Positions 42,677 to 52,870 of a DNA stretch of 64,000 bases are shown here, one piece after another (positions within the stretch are counted from its first letter, which is position 1; every line of letters begins with the position of its first letter). Position numbers and translations under genes: made by a program. Origin of the DNA: Corynebacterium sp. ACRPS (GTDB taxonomy: Bacteria > Actinomycetota > Actinomycetes > Mycobacteriales > Mycobacteriaceae); NCBI RefSeq assembly GCF_022346005.1, contig NZ_JAKRMY010000003.1:1-64000 (forward strand), in the 5' to 3' direction. Below the pieces are notes generated by a model, which saw nothing but the letters and a program-made list of their open reading frames with translations, did not search any database and had not been told where the DNA came from.

Positions 42677-45442
42677 ATGACAACTTTCTCTATGATTAAG
42701 GTGACTTCTATGGCTCTTCGCCGCCTTGGCAGGGTAGCCCTCGCTGCCAGTTTCTCCACCCTCTCCCTATCCGTCGCGGTGCCTACCGCCTTGGCCGCCC
42801 CGGATAATTCCGCCGCGGTCATCTCTGAGGTCTACGGCGGTGGCGGAAATAAGGGTGCGAGCTTTTCCAATGATTTCATCGAGCTTTATAACCCCACCGA
42901 TGCTGCAATCGATCTCACCGGCTGGTCCGTGGAGTACTTCGCCTCCAACGGCAGTAGCGGCGGCAAGATAACCCTGTCTGGCACCATTGCTCCCCACGGT
43001 TACTACCTGGTGCAGGGTGCGGCCGGCAATGGTCAGGCCCAGGCTCTTCCCACCCCGGATGCGCAAGGCAAGGTCAATATGTCCGGCACGAAAGGCTCGG
43101 TGCAGCTTGCCGATGCCACCGGCAACACCATTGACCTCGTAGGTTACGGCGCCGCCTCCAAGTCTGAAGGAGCTCCCACGGGCTCGCTGTCTAATGACAC
43201 CTCTGCTTTCCGCAACGCGGCGGGCGCCGATACCGATGACAACTCCGCAGACTTCACCATCGGTGCACCGTCTCCTACCAACTCTGGCAACGAGTCCCCG
43301 GCCCCGCAGCCGGGTGGCTCCGATAATTCCGCAGGTTCTGAGAATCTTCCCGCGCCCGAAGGCATAACCCCGATTGCGGAAATCCAAGGCCCCGGCGATA
43401 CCTCCCCGCTCGAGGGCCAAAACGTTGCTACCCAGGGCGTTGTCACCGGCGTGTGGAGCGAGGGCGGGCTCAACGGCTTTACCATCCAGACCGGCGGCAC
43501 CGGCAAAGAAGCCACCGATGCCTCCCAGGCGCTATTTGTCCACATGGGTAAAAAGGGCGCCGATAAATACCCCAGCATCGGTGATTCCGTAGAGGTCACC
43601 GGCCAGGTTTCCGAGTATTACGGCGCCACCCAGGTCAGCGCTTCTTCCCTCAAGCAGCTCGATACCGCGCTGGAGGAGGTCACCCCGCTCGCCGTGGATG
43701 AGCTGCCCCAGGGCGACAGCGCCCGCGAGTCCTTTGAGCACATGCTCATCCAGCCCGGCACGCACACCGTGACCAATAACTACTCGCTCAACCAATACGG
43801 CGAGGTCGGCCTCGCCCCGGGCGATGAGGCCTTCCGCCAGCCTTCCGATGTCCACTCCCCTTCCACCGACCCCAATTCCGATCTGCAAAAACTGGCCAAG
43901 GACAACGCGGAAAAGCTCGTTACCTTAGATGATGGCCGCACCCGCGATTATTTAAGGACCGATAAGGACACCCCACTGCCCTATATCGCCCAAGATGGCG
44001 GCAAGACCATCAAGTCCCTGCGCACCACCGATACCGTGGAATTCCAGCACCCAGTCATCGTGGGCTACTCCCACGATCAGTGGCGCTTCCAGCCCACCGA
44101 GCCGGTCACAGGTGAGTCCGCTAGCGCCGATCTCCCCATCTCCTGGGAAGAATCCCGCGATGCGGAGCTGCACGCCGTTGATGACGTCAAGGGCGAATAC
44201 ACCATCGGCGCCTTCAACGTGCTGAATTACTTCACCTCCCTGGGCGAGGAATTCGGCGGCAGCGCCTATACCGACCGCGAAGGAAATAAGGTCACCGTCA
44301 ACCGCGGCAAGACCCGCGGCGCCTATACCGAATCCGCCTTAAAGGACCAAGAGCGCAAGATCGTCGCCGCCATCAATGGCCTCGATGCCGATGTCATCGG
44401 CCTTTCCGAAATCGAAGATGGCTACGCCGTCACCGGGGACTTTAACCAGCGCGATAAGGCACTGAAACGCCTGACCGAAAAACTCAACGAGGCCGCGGGC
44501 TCCGAGAAGTGGGCCTTCGTGCCCTCCCCGTCCAAGGAACAGGTCCCTGAGCACCCCGATGTCATCCGCACTGCGTTCATTTATCACAAGGACGTGGTCA
44601 AGCCCGTGGGCGAATCCCGCATCTTCCAGGATCCGCGCTTTTCCGGCACCGCCCGCGAGCCGCTGGCCCAGGAATTCCAGCCGCTCAATAGCGATGACGA
44701 GTCCTTCGTCGCCGTGGCCAACCACTTCAAGTCCAAGGGCTCGGTGGCCAAGGGCGATGAGGATTCCGGCGATGGCCAGGGCAATAACCCCAACGTCCGC
44801 AATGCCCAAGCCCAGGCCGTGCTCGATGCCCTGCACAAGCAGGACGATTGGAAAGATAAGCCGCTTTTCGCCCTGGGTGATTTCAATACCTACACCCATG
44901 AAACCGCGCTCGATGTCTTCCGCAATGATGGCTTTACCGTGCCTGCCGAAAAGTACGGCGCCGATACCTCCTACCAGTTCGGCGGCCTGCTCGGCACCTT
45001 GGACCACGTCCTAGCCAATGAGGTTGCTTCGGGCGCGCTTGACGATGCCCAAGTGTGGAACATCAACGCCGACGAGCCCGTCGCCTTTGAGTACTCCCGC
45101 CGCAACTACAACGCCGTAGATTTCTACGACGATTCCCCCTTCCGTGCCTCTGACCACGACCCCGTCAAGGTCGGCTTCACGCTCGGCGAGGATGAATCCA
45201 CCGACGACGGCGATCAGGGCAACGATGCCAACCAGGACGACAACACCGATGGCCCAGGCTTCGGGTTCGGCTCTAGCTCCTGGGGCACCGGCGCCATTAT
45301 CGGCTTTGCCATCCTGGCCGGCCTGCTCGCTATCCCCGGCTTCATGGCGGCCACCGGCAACCTGCAGAAGATCATCCCCGCTGGTATCTGGGGCATGCTC
45401 CCCCAGCAGGCGAAGGACTTCATCAACGGCCTGAGCAAGTAG
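42677..45442 (+). CDS. ExeM/NucH-family extracellular endonuclease
   Basis: A 921-residue exported nuclease. A signal peptide ends near ALAA (about residue 40). A lamin-tail domain follows (ISEVYGGGGNKGASFSNDFIELYN, SGTIAPHGYYLVQGAA), then a linker rich in Pro, Gly and Ser, an OB-like domain (VTGVWSEGGLNGFTIQTGG, DSVEVTGQVSEYYG), and an endonuclease/exonuclease/phosphatase domain from about 510 (IGAFNVLNYFTS, IGLSEIEDGYA, ALGDFNTYTHE, DHVLA, SDHDPVKV). The last 60 residues hold an acidic stretch, one membrane helix (IIGFAILAGLLAIPGFMAA) and a basic-amphipathic tail, so the enzyme is probably anchored at the surface. ATG at 42677 or at 42710 (AAGGTG 6 nt upstream) may be the start. Confidence 0.85.
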   Translation: MTTFSMIKVTSMALRRLGRVALAASFSTLSLSVAVPTALAAPDNSAAVISEVYGGGGNKGASFSNDFIELYNPTDAAIDLTGWSVEYFASNGSSGGKITLSGTIAPHGYYLVQGAAGNGQAQALPTPDAQGKVNMSGTKGSVQLADATGNTIDLVGYGAASKSEGAPTGSLSNDTSAFRNAAGADTDDNSADFTIGAPSPTNSGNESPAPQPGGSDNSAGSENLPAPEGITPIAEIQGPGDTSPLEGQNVATQGVVTGVWSEGGLNGFTIQTGGTGKEATDASQALFVHMGKKGADKYPSIGDSVEVTGQVSEYYGATQVSASSLKQLDTALEEVTPLAVDELPQGDSARESFEHMLIQPGTHTVTNNYSLNQYGEVGLAPGDEAFRQPSDVHSPSTDPNSDLQKLAKDNAEKLVTLDDGRTRDYLRTDKDTPLPYIAQDGGKTIKSLRTTDTVEFQHPVIVGYSHDQWRFQPTEPVTGESASADLPISWEESRDAELHAVDDVKGEYTIGAFNVLNYFTSLGEEFGGSAYTDREGNKVTVNRGKTRGAYTESALKDQERKIVAAINGLDADVIGLSEIEDGYAVTGDFNQRDKALKRLTEKLNEAAGSEKWAFVPSPSKEQVPEHPDVIRTAFIYHKDVVKPVGESRIFQDPRFSGTAREPLAQEFQPLNSDDESFVAVANHFKSKGSVAKGDEDSGDGQGNNPNVRNAQAQAVLDALHKQDDWKDKPLFALGDFNTYTHETALDVFRNDGFTVPAEKYGADTSYQFGGLLGTLDHVLANEVASGALDDAQVWNINADEPVAFEYSRRNYNAVDFYDDSPFRASDHDPVKVGFTLGEDESTDDGDQGNDANQDDNTDGPGFGFGSSSWGTGAIIGFAILAGLLAIPGFMAATGNLQKIIPAGIWGMLPQQAKDFINGLSK

Positions 45443-45448
45443 GAGCGC

Positions 45449-45682
45449 CTACTCGTATAAGCCCATCTCGTCAGAAAGCACCGCGAGCTCGTCTGCAGCA
45501 GCACGCTGCTCAAGGTCTCTCTGGCGTTTATAGCCCTGCACGCTGGAGGCATACAGATGCCGGTGGGCGTATTCTGTATGTCCCTCCAGGGCTCCTTCGT
45601 CCATGAGCTCGATGACTCGCGGCCGAGAGACATTCAGAAGGTCTGCCGCCTGTTGCGTTGTTAGTTCATCTGTTCGTTTCAT
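45449..45682 (-). CDS. Excisionase-type helix-turn-helix protein (orphan antitoxin-like)
   Basis: A 77-residue protein with an excisionase/MerR-like HTH (LTTQQAADLLNVSRPRVIELMDEG, about 7-30) and the wing HRHLYASSVQGYKRQR. The acidic tail AADELAVLSDEMGLYE is typical of actinobacterial antitoxins paired with PIN-domain toxins. No PIN gene lies downstream: ExeM/NucH ends convergently 6 bp away. Orphan antitoxin or small regulator. ATG at 45682 lies 7 nt after CATAGT. Confidence 0.75.
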   Translation of the reverse strand: MKRTDELTTQQAADLLNVSRPRVIELMDEGALEGHTEYAHRHLYASSVQGYKRQRDLEQRAAADELAVLSDEMGLYE

Positions 45683-45709
45683 GTGATCTACTATGAGGCC
45701 TCCACCGGA

Positions 45710-46393
45710 CTAACGCGGCAGGTAAATGCTGTAATCAGCGGGAGTAGCGCCCGCGTCGAGGGCGCGGCGGGCTGCCTTTACAAAGTCCTTGATGACCTTG
45801 CGGTCATCTAGGTTGCGGGCGGAGACGGAAAGACGCACGGTATTGCCACGCTCGGCGGAGCGCTCGGCCGCGCGGATGATGTTTTTACGCCACCACTTGG
45901 CGGAACCGAAGCCCTCACCAAAAGAAAGGTTGCGGGCTTGGTGGAATTTGCCGGTGGGCACCTCCAGGATGCCGCGGGTAGAAGCCGCCGCCTCAAAGGG
46001 GAATTTGGGCAGGACCTGCAACGTTCCGGGAGACATGCGCCAGCGCGGGGGCGCGAAGATGGTGGGTTCGAAACCAATCTGCGCCATCTGCCGGGTGGCA
46101 CCGGCTAGGCGCAACTTCGCCTCGTGCGAATTAAGGTTGGCAAACTCCGCGCGGCGGCCTTGGACTGCCTGGTCAAAACCATTGAGGATAAGCGGACGGC
46201 CCGCGGCCGCCTGATCCTTCAGCCACTGTTGAGTGTCCTTGTCCTTGGCCAGGTGCCAATTGCCATCAATATGCGGGGCGATGAGCAGGGAGACGGGAAT
46301 TTCCTCCCGGTCCAGAACCGACAGGAAGCTTGTAGCCTGCTTCCGAGTGTCCTCAAAAATACTGGAGATAGAAACCAGAAGGTGGCTAGTCAT
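45710..46393 (-). CDS. DUF2334 polysaccharide-deacetylase-like protein
   Basis: A 227-residue protein related to the DUF2334 branch of the NodB/polysaccharide deacetylase fold. Visible segments are LLVSISSIFEDTRKQATSFLSVLDREEIPVSLLIAPHI at the start, GRPLILNGFDQ and FEPTIFAPPRWRMSPGT. No signal peptide, so cytosolic; the metal-binding Asp/His pattern of active deacetylases is incomplete (an H in NSHEAKLR is the nearest candidate), so activity is uncertain. ATG at 46393 follows GATAAT by 7 nt. Confidence 0.7.
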   Translation of the reverse strand: MTSHLLVSISSIFEDTRKQATSFLSVLDREEIPVSLLIAPHIDGNWHLAKDKDTQQWLKDQAAAGRPLILNGFDQAVQGRRAEFANLNSHEAKLRLAGATRQMAQIGFEPTIFAPPRWRMSPGTLQVLPKFPFEAAASTRGILEVPTGKFHQARNLSFGEGFGSAKWWRKNIIRAAERSAERGNTVRLSVSARNLDDRKVIKDFVKAARRALDAGATPADYSIYLPR

Positions 46394-46482
46394 AGCTCAA
46401 ATTATCGCACAGTACCGCCAGATCCGCGCGCTGGCCAGAACGCAGGCCAGGGTGCCGGCCAGCGCGTGACTGTGCTGCGCGG

Positions 46483-48606
46483 TTACTCCGTAAGTCCGGT
46501 GGCCTTATTGATGGTCCAGGCGTATTCGAAGGCGTTTTGGCGCCACTTATCGTAGCGGCCGGATACGCCACCATGCCCGGCGGCCATTTCCGTCTTGAGC
46601 AGGAACTCGCCGCCGGTGGCGGTAGCGCGCAGCTGCGCAATCCACTTCGCCGGTTCCACATACAACACGCGGGTATCATTCAGCGAGGTGATAGCCAAGA
46701 TGTCCGGATAGTCCTTGGCCTCAACATTCTCGTAGGGAGAGTAGGACTTCATGTAGTCGTAGTATTCCGGATCGTGGTACGGATCGCCCCACTCTTCCCA
46801 CTCGGGAACGGTAAGGGGAAGCTCTGGCATGAGCATCGAGGTCAGCGGGTCCACGAAGGGGACCACGGCTTGGATAGCGGTAAAGCGGTCAGGTGCCATA
46901 TTCGCCACGGCGCCCATGAGCATGCCCCCGGCGGATCCACCTTCGGCCACCATTTGGTCCGGGGTGGTCACGCGGCGCTCGATGAGGTCATCAGCCACAG
47001 CGATGAAATCGGTGAAGGTGTTTTTCTTCTGCAGCATCTTGCCGTCGTCGTACCACTGACGGCCCATCTCGCCGCCGCCGCGCACGTGGGCAACCGCATA
47101 AATCATGCCGCGGTCCATGAGCGATAGCCGGGTCGCGGAGAAGTACGGGTCCATGCTGGCCTCGTAGGAGCCGTAGCCATACAGCAGCGTCGGATTGGGT
47201 TTGGTGCGGTCCAAGTCAGAACGGTGCACCACGGAGACTGGGATCTTGGTGCCATCGCTGGCGGTCGACCAGATGCGGTAGGCCACGTAATCATCCGGAA
47301 CATAGCCGCCGGGGACTTCCTGTTCCTTTAGCAGCGTGTACTCGCCGGTATCCACGCGGTAATCAAAAAGCTGCGCGGGCTGGATATAGGACACGTAGTT
47401 CACGCGGACTACCGGCGCGTCCCATTCCGGGTTACCGTCCACGGCGACGGTAAAGAGTTCCTCGTTGAAGTTGAGTTCTTCGAATTCCCCGAAGTCATCG
47501 CCAACGCGCATGATGGCGGCGCGGCCGATGCCACCGCGGCGGTAGCCCACCACCATGTGGTCGCGGTAGGTGTCCACGCCCTCGATTCGGGTGGTGTCAT
47601 CGTGTGCCAAAAGCTCCGGCAGTTCGCGCAGGGCGGGAAGATCCTCATCGACCTTGGCATAGCCCACCGCGAAGTTCGGGCCGGTGGCATTGTGGGTGAC
47701 AATCCAGTAGTCTTCGCCGCCCACCACGGCATGGTCTACGTCGTAGTCAACGCCGGTCTCGCGCGTCCACAGCGGGCGGAATTCGCCTTCTGGGTTGTCC
47801 GTATCTAGCACCCAGGCTTCCGAGGTAATCTTCGAACCCACCCCAATGAAGAGGTATTTATCGGAGCGGGCACTGCCGATGCCCACGTTAAAGTGCTCAT
47901 CCTCCTCATGGAAGACGCGCACATCCGCGGATTGCTCGGTGCCTACCTTATGGCGCCACACCGCATCCGGGCGCCAGGCATCATCCACCGTGGAGTAAAA
48001 GATATAGCCGTCGCCTGCCCAGGTAGCGCCGTAGAAAATGCCGGTGAGGTGATCGTCCAGCAGCTCTCCGGTATCGAGGTCCTTAATGGACAGTTCAAAG
48101 CGCTCATCGCCAGCGAAGTCCACGGAATAGGCCAAGTAGCGGCCGGAATCTGAGATGGAGGCCGCACCAAGGGCGAAGAAGTCCTTTCCCTCTGCCAGGG
48201 CATTGGCGTCCAAGATAATTTCTTCGTCTTCTGGGCTTCCTTCTTCCGGAATCACCGGTGCGGTCCAGGGATCGCTGCCTTCTTCTACCGGGATGCGGCA
48301 GGAATAGCCGTAGTTCTTGCCCTCCTCGGAGCGGCCGTAGTACCAGTACTTACCGCGGCGGGCTGGCACGGACATATCGGTTTGTTTAATGCGGGATTTA
48401 ATCTCTTGGAAGATATTCTCCGTCATCGCATCCAAGTGCCCGGTATGCGCCGCCGTGTAATCGTTTTCGGCATTGAGGTAATCCAGGGTTTCCTGCGATT
48501 GCTTATCGCGTAGCCACTCGTAATTATCCACGAATTCGCGGCCGTGAAATTCGCGCTTTACGGGGTGGACTGGGGCTACCGGTGCGGTCGTCTTTTCATC
48601 ACTCAT
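46483..48606 (-). CDS. ptrB: Oligopeptidase B (S9 family serine peptidase)
   Basis: A 707-residue cytosolic peptidase that cleaves short peptides after Arg/Lys. N-terminal HPVKREFHGREFVDNYEWLRD is the prolyl-oligopeptidase family start. The beta-propeller covers about 70-420 and the alpha/beta hydrolase the rest. Catalytic Ser is in AEGGSAGGML, Asp in SLNDTRV and His in AAGHGGVSG near the C-terminus. The GYGSYEASMDPYFSATRLSLMDRGMIYAVAHVRGGGEMG block is characteristic of oligopeptidase B. ATG at 48606 is 8 nt after TACAGT, with no ribosome site. Confidence 0.93.
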   Translation of the reverse strand: MSDEKTTAPVAPVHPVKREFHGREFVDNYEWLRDKQSQETLDYLNAENDYTAAHTGHLDAMTENIFQEIKSRIKQTDMSVPARRGKYWYYGRSEEGKNYGYSCRIPVEEGSDPWTAPVIPEEGSPEDEEIILDANALAEGKDFFALGAASISDSGRYLAYSVDFAGDERFELSIKDLDTGELLDDHLTGIFYGATWAGDGYIFYSTVDDAWRPDAVWRHKVGTEQSADVRVFHEEDEHFNVGIGSARSDKYLFIGVGSKITSEAWVLDTDNPEGEFRPLWTRETGVDYDVDHAVVGGEDYWIVTHNATGPNFAVGYAKVDEDLPALRELPELLAHDDTTRIEGVDTYRDHMVVGYRRGGIGRAAIMRVGDDFGEFEELNFNEELFTVAVDGNPEWDAPVVRVNYVSYIQPAQLFDYRVDTGEYTLLKEQEVPGGYVPDDYVAYRIWSTASDGTKIPVSVVHRSDLDRTKPNPTLLYGYGSYEASMDPYFSATRLSLMDRGMIYAVAHVRGGGEMGRQWYDDGKMLQKKNTFTDFIAVADDLIERRVTTPDQMVAEGGSAGGMLMGAVANMAPDRFTAIQAVVPFVDPLTSMLMPELPLTVPEWEEWGDPYHDPEYYDYMKSYSPYENVEAKDYPDILAITSLNDTRVLYVEPAKWIAQLRATATGGEFLLKTEMAAGHGGVSGRYDKWRQNAFEYAWTINKATGLTE

Positions 48607-48659
48607 GCCCTACCACTGTACGCGTCACCGGCGGTTCCCCAGCGGCGTGCAACAGCCGC

Positions 48660-48686
48660 GGGCAACCAGCTAACACGCGGTTGCCC
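48660..48686 (-). terminator. Hairpin between purC and ptrB
   Basis: GGGCAACC / GGTTGCCC with an 11-nt loop in the 106-bp gap after purC. No T run, so if it terminates transcription it is weak; it may instead protect the purC mRNA end. Confidence 0.4.
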
Positions 48687-48712
48687 TATCCGGCCTAGAC
48701 CGGCCTGGGCGG

Positions 48713-49606
48713 CTAGGAACGCGGCGCAAGGAAGTCCGCGAAGCGCTCACCCGATAGCTTTTCGTAGGCCTCGATATAGCGCAGGCGGGTGGCGGAAACG
48801 ACGTCATCGGGAAGCGCGGGCGGGGTGGTCTCAGAGGACTTATCCCAGCCGGAGGCATCAGAAGTCAGCCAATCGCGCACGTACTGCTTATCAAAGGAGG
48901 GCTGGACCTCGCCTTCCACGTAGGAATCTGCGGGCCAGTAGCGGGAGGAATCGGGGGTGAGGACTTCATCGGCAAGCACGAGCGTGCCATCCGCATCGAG
49001 GCCGAACTCGAATTTGGTATCGGCCAAGATAATTCCCTTCTCCTCCGCCAATTGGGCGGCCTTGGCATAAATACGCAAGGTGGCCGCGCGCAGTTCCTCG
49101 GAGCGCTCGCGGCCGAGCTTATCTGCCACGTGTTCGAAAGAGACGTTCTCATCGTGATCGCCCTGCTCAGCCTTGGTGGCCGGAGTGAAAATGGGCTCGG
49201 GCAAGCGGGAGGCCTCCACCAAGCCGGCGGGCAGCTCGATGCCGCACACGGTGCCGTCAGCCTGGTATTCCTTCAAGCCGGAACCGGTAAGGAAACCGCG
49301 CGCCACGCACTCAAAGGGCAACATGTCTAGCTTCTTGACCACCATGGCGCGACCCAAGCATTCTTCCGGAATGCGCTCATCATCAAGCGGTCCCGCGAGG
49401 TGGTTGGGAAAGTCAATGGCATCAAAGAAGAACTTCGAGGTGGCCGTGAGAACCCGGCCCTTGTCCGGGATGGCCGGTTCCAAGGCAAAGTCGTAGGCGG
49501 AGATGCGGTCAGAGACCACCATCAGCAGGGTAGTGTCATCCACATCGTAAATATCGCGGACTTTACCGGAGGCTACATGGGTATAAGAAGAAAGCTCAGG
49601 ACGCAT
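48713..49606 (-). CDS. purC: SAICAR synthetase
   Basis: Phosphoribosylaminoimidazole-succinocarboxamide synthase, joining CAIR and aspartate with ATP. The 297-residue protein has [12 protein letters not shown] at the N-terminus, [33 protein letters not shown] and [12 protein letters not shown], all family signatures. The frame allows a start four codons earlier (49618), but ATG at 49606 is chosen because TATGAT sits 7 nt before it. It follows purB by 53 bp on the same strand and may have both its own promoter and read-through. Confidence 0.96.
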   Translation of the reverse strand: MRPELSSYTHVASGKVRDIYDVDDTTLLMVVSDRISAYDFALEPAIPDKGRVLTATSKFFFDAIDFPNHLAGPLDDERIPEECLGRAMVVKKLDMLPFECVARGFLTGSGLKEYQADGTVCGIELPAGLVEASRLPEPIFTPATKAEQGDHDENVSFEHVADKLGRERSEELRAATLRIYAKAAQLAEEKGIILADTKFEFGLDADGTLVLADEVLTPDSSRYWPADSYVEGEVQPSFDKQYVRDWLTSDASGWDKSSETTPPALPDDVVSATRLRYIEAYEKLSGERFADFLAPRS

Positions 49607-49659
49607 GGTCTTCATCATAACGCGCGGGCGTGCGCGGGAACGTAAGCCCGCGCACAGCG

Positions 49660-51090
49660 CTAAAGGATTTCGCCCGGAGTATAAGCGGCGGCCTTCGGGT
49701 GCTCGCCCACGAGGGCCTTGATGCGGTTCAAGACCTGGGAGACTTGGGATTCGGCGGCGCCGATGAAGGCGTGCTTATCCTCGAGGACCCTTTCGAGCTC
49801 AGCCTCGTCCATGGGCAGGCGGTCGTCCGCTGCAAGGCGCTGGACCAAGTCCTGGTTGCCGCCGTTTTCGCGCATGTTCAGGGCCACGGCCACGGCGTTT
49901 TCCTTGATAACCTCGTGGGCGGTCTCGCGGCCCACCCCGGCGCGCACCGCCGCCATGAGGATGCGGGTGGTGGCGAGGAAGGGCAGGTAGCGCTCCAGCT
50001 CGCGGTCGATCATGGCGGGGAAGGCTCCGAATTCATCGAGCACGGTAAGGAAGGTTTCGAATTGGCCGTCGATGGCAAAGAAGGCATCGGGAAGCGCCAC
50101 GCGTCGCACCACCGAGCAGGAGACATCGCCCTCGTTCCACTGGCTGCCGGCGAGGTCTGCGGCCATGGTGAGGTAGCCACGCAGGATGACCTGCAGGCCG
50201 GTCACGCGCTCGCAGGAGCGGGCGTTCATCTTATGCGGCATGGCGGACGAGCCCACCTGGCCTTCCTTGAAGCCCTCGGTGACGGTCTCGTTGCCAGCCA
50301 TCAGGCGGATGGTGGTGGCAAGCGATGCCGGGGCGGTGCCCAGGGAGACGAGGCAGGAGATGGCATCGAAATCCAGCGAACGCGGGTACACCTGGCCCAC
50401 GGAGTTGAAGATGCGGCGGAAGCCTAGGTAATCCGCAATATTGGTCTCTAGGGAGGCGAGCTTATCCTCGGAACCGCCCATGAGATCCAGCATGTCCTGC
50501 GAGGTACCCATGGGGCCCTTGATGCCGCGCAGCGGGTAGTGCGACAGCAGGTCTTCCACGCGCTCGATGGCCAGCAGCATTTCATCGCCGGCGGTGGCAA
50601 AGCGCTTGCCCAGCGTGGTGGCCTGCGCGGCCACGTTGTGCGAGCGCCCGGCCATGACCAGGGATTGGTACTCGGCGGCGTGGCGGCCGATGCGCGAGAC
50701 CACGGCGATGGCCTTATCCCGGATGATTTCCAGCGAGGTGTGGATCTGCAGCTGCTCCACGTTCTCGGTGAGATCGCGGCTGGTCATGCCCTTGTGGATG
50801 TGCTCGTAGCCGGCCAACGCATTGAATTCTTCGATGCGGGCCTTCACATCGTGGCGGGTGACGCGCTCGCGCTCAGCAATGGATTCGAGGTTTACGTCCT
50901 CGATAACGGCTTCATACGCGCTAATGGCCTTGGCGGGGATGTCCACGCCCAGGTTCTTCTGGGCGTGCATCACGGCGATCCATAGCTTGCGCTCGAGGAT
51001 GATTTTATGCTCCGCGCTCCAAATATTGGCAAGCTCCGCAGAAGCATAACGGGAGGACAGGACGTTGGGGATATTCTTCTTCTCAGCCAC
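49660..51090 (-). CDS. purB: Adenylosuccinate lyase
   Basis: Cleaves SAICAR and adenylosuccinate, releasing fumarate. The 476-residue fumarase-superfamily enzyme has [11 protein letters not shown], the conserved [19 protein letters not shown], and the signature loop [12 protein letters not shown] with the mobile catalytic Ser. Start GTG at 51090 follows AATAAT by 7 nt, so it is probably leaderless. Lies between purD and purC, all in one direction. Confidence 0.96.
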   Translation of the reverse strand: MAEKKNIPNVLSSRYASAELANIWSAEHKIILERKLWIAVMHAQKNLGVDIPAKAISAYEAVIEDVNLESIAERERVTRHDVKARIEEFNALAGYEHIHKGMTSRDLTENVEQLQIHTSLEIIRDKAIAVVSRIGRHAAEYQSLVMAGRSHNVAAQATTLGKRFATAGDEMLLAIERVEDLLSHYPLRGIKGPMGTSQDMLDLMGGSEDKLASLETNIADYLGFRRIFNSVGQVYPRSLDFDAISCLVSLGTAPASLATTIRLMAGNETVTEGFKEGQVGSSAMPHKMNARSCERVTGLQVILRGYLTMAADLAGSQWNEGDVSCSVVRRVALPDAFFAIDGQFETFLTVLDEFGAFPAMIDRELERYLPFLATTRILMAAVRAGVGRETAHEVIKENAVAVALNMRENGGNQDLVQRLAADDRLPMDEAELERVLEDKHAFIGAAESQVSQVLNRIKALVGEHPKAAAYTPGEIL

Positions 51091-51132
51091 GTGGCTTATT
51101 ATTCCATGCCTGCCCTCCCCCGTGGCTACTTG

Positions 51133-52407
51133 CTAGATAGAAATTTCACCGGCTGCCGCACGCTTGCCGATGTCCCCACGGACAAACCCTCCCGCAAATT
51201 CAATGCCCTGGACGGTGGCGTAGGCATTCTCGCGCGCGGCATCTAGCGTGTCGCCCTTGCCCAGCACGTTGAGCACGCGGCCACCATTGCTTTGGAATAC
51301 CCCATTGGAGCGTTTCGTGCCGGCGTGCAGCACGCGCTCTGGATCCTCGAGGCCCTCGCCCGTGATGGCATCGCCGTTGCGGGGCGAGGCTGGGTAGCCC
51401 TCTGCCGCCATGACCACGGTGATGGCAAAGCCGTCTTCCCACTGCAGCGGCGCAAGTTCTGCCAGGGTGCCGGTGGCGGTGGCGTTGAGCGCTTGCGCCA
51501 GCGGGGACTGTAGGAGCGAGAGCACCGCTTGGGTTTCTGGGTCACCAAAGCGACAGTTAAATTCCACCACCGCTGGGCCCTCGTCGCCCCAAGCTAGCCC
51601 GGCATAGAGCAGGCCGGAATAGGGGGTGCCGCGGCGCACCATTTCCTTGGCAACCGGGGTACATACCTCGTCGACGATGCGCTGCACGTCGTCCTTGCCC
51701 AGCCACGGCAGCGGTGTGTACGCGCCCATGCCGCCGGTATTGGGGCCCTCGTCATTATCGTAGGCGCGCTTGTGGTCCTGAGCGGGCAAGAGCGGCACGA
51801 CGGTCTCGCCATCGACAAGGCAAAATAGCGATACCTCAGGCCCGTCCAGGAAAGATTCCAAGAGCACCGGATTGCCGGCGCCTAAGACCGCATCTACATG
51901 CGCGCGGGCGGCGGCGCGCTCGCCGGTGACTACCACGCCCTTGCCGCCTGCCAGCCCATCATCTTTGACCACGAACTGCGGGCCAAAATTATCCAGCGCG
52001 GCCTCAATATCGGTATCGCTAGCGCCTGGGCGCAGCTGCTCCGCGCGGGCCGTCTTGACCCCAGCGGCTTCCATGACTTCCTTGGCAAAGGCCTTGGAGC
52101 CTTCAATTTGGGCCGCGTCCTTATTCGGCCCAAAGACGGCGATGCCTGCTGCGCGCAGCGCATCCGCCACGCCTGCGACCAACGGCACCTCAGGGCCGAT
52201 GACCACGAGCTCAGCATTGATCTCACGAGCCAGTTCCACCATGCGTTCTGGATCATCTACCTGGGAGTATTCCGGGTGCAGGGTAGCCAGCGGTTCCATG
52301 GCCGCGCTGCCGGGCGCGACGTGGATCTCCGTAGCCTGTGGATCAGCGTGCAGTCCTTTCACGAGGGCGTGTTCACGGCCGCCCGAACCAATTACGAGAA
52401 TGCGCAT
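51133..52407 (-). CDS. purD: Phosphoribosylamine-glycine ligase
   Basis: Second step of purine synthesis: ATP-dependent joining of glycine to phosphoribosylamine. The 424-residue ATP-grasp enzyme begins [15 protein letters not shown] and has [21 protein letters not shown], the [14 protein letters not shown] strand, [12 protein letters not shown] and [11 protein letters not shown]. The frame runs on to 52470, but ATG at 52407 is chosen since the family starts here and TATGAT lies 7 nt before it. Divergent from the HIT gene by 34 bp. Confidence 0.96.
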   Translation of the reverse strand: MRILVIGSGGREHALVKGLHADPQATEIHVAPGSAAMEPLATLHPEYSQVDDPERMVELAREINAELVVIGPEVPLVAGVADALRAAGIAVFGPNKDAAQIEGSKAFAKEVMEAAGVKTARAEQLRPGASDTDIEAALDNFGPQFVVKDDGLAGGKGVVVTGERAAARAHVDAVLGAGNPVLLESFLDGPEVSLFCLVDGETVVPLLPAQDHKRAYDNDEGPNTGGMGAYTPLPWLGKDDVQRIVDEVCTPVAKEMVRRGTPYSGLLYAGLAWGDEGPAVVEFNCRFGDPETQAVLSLLQSPLAQALNATATGTLAELAPLQWEDGFAITVVMAAEGYPASPRNGDAITGEGLEDPERVLHAGTKRSNGVFQSNGGRVLNVLGKGDTLDAARENAYATVQGIEFAGGFVRGDIGKRAAAGEISI

Positions 52408-52441
52408 GCCCACCATCATAGCTGGGGGTAGCCTGGCAGCT
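52408..52441. promoter_or_regulatory. Divergent leaderless promoter pair purD/HIT
   Basis: TATGAT on the minus strand (52420-52415) and TAGCCT on the plus strand (52429-52434) are each exactly 7 nt from their start codons and 8 bp from each other, the same geometry as the mshD/lmeA and SCP2/thioesterase pairs. Simultaneous open complexes cannot form. Confidence 0.6.
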
Positions 52442-52870
52442 ATGGCTTCTGTATTTAGCAAAATCATCACTGGTGACCTACCCGCCCGCTTTGTCTACCG
52501 CGATAAGACCTGCGTGGCATTTCTCTCCATCGAGCCGCTGCGCTACGGCCACACCCTGGTCGTGCCCGTAGAGGAAGTGGATAAGTGGACCGACCTGGAT
52601 CCGCAGACCTGGGCGCACCTGAACGAGGTGGCCCTGGAAATCGGTGAGGCCATCAAGAACGCGTACGACACCCCGCGCACCGGTTACGTCATCGCCGGCT
52701 TCGATGTGCCGCACACCCACATCCACCTCTTCCCCACCGAGAAGATGGAAGAGTACGACTTTTCCAAGGCCTATGCCGCCGAGGACACCGACGATGCCGC
52801 CATGGATGAGGCGGCCGCGCGCATCCGCCAGCACCTAGGCACCAACGAGGATGGCTACCGCGAGGACTAA
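52442..52870 (+). CDS. HIT-family nucleotide hydrolase/transferase
   Basis: A 142-residue histidine-triad protein. The catalytic motif PHTHIHLFP (His-x-His-x-His) lies at about residues 96-104, with the middle His as nucleophile. [38 protein letters not shown] is the usual N-terminal half. Such proteins act on nucleoside phosphoramidates or adenylylated substrates; the natural substrate is not known. The C-terminal helix is acidic. ATG at 52442; its stop overlaps the stop of the convergent phoS by 3 bp. Confidence 0.88.
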   Translation: MASVFSKIITGDLPARFVYRDKTCVAFLSIEPLRYGHTLVVPVEEVDKWTDLDPQTWAHLNEVALEIGEAIKNAYDTPRTGYVIAGFDVPHTHIHLFPTEKMEEYDFSKAYAAEDTDDAAMDEAAARIRQHLGTNEDGYRED

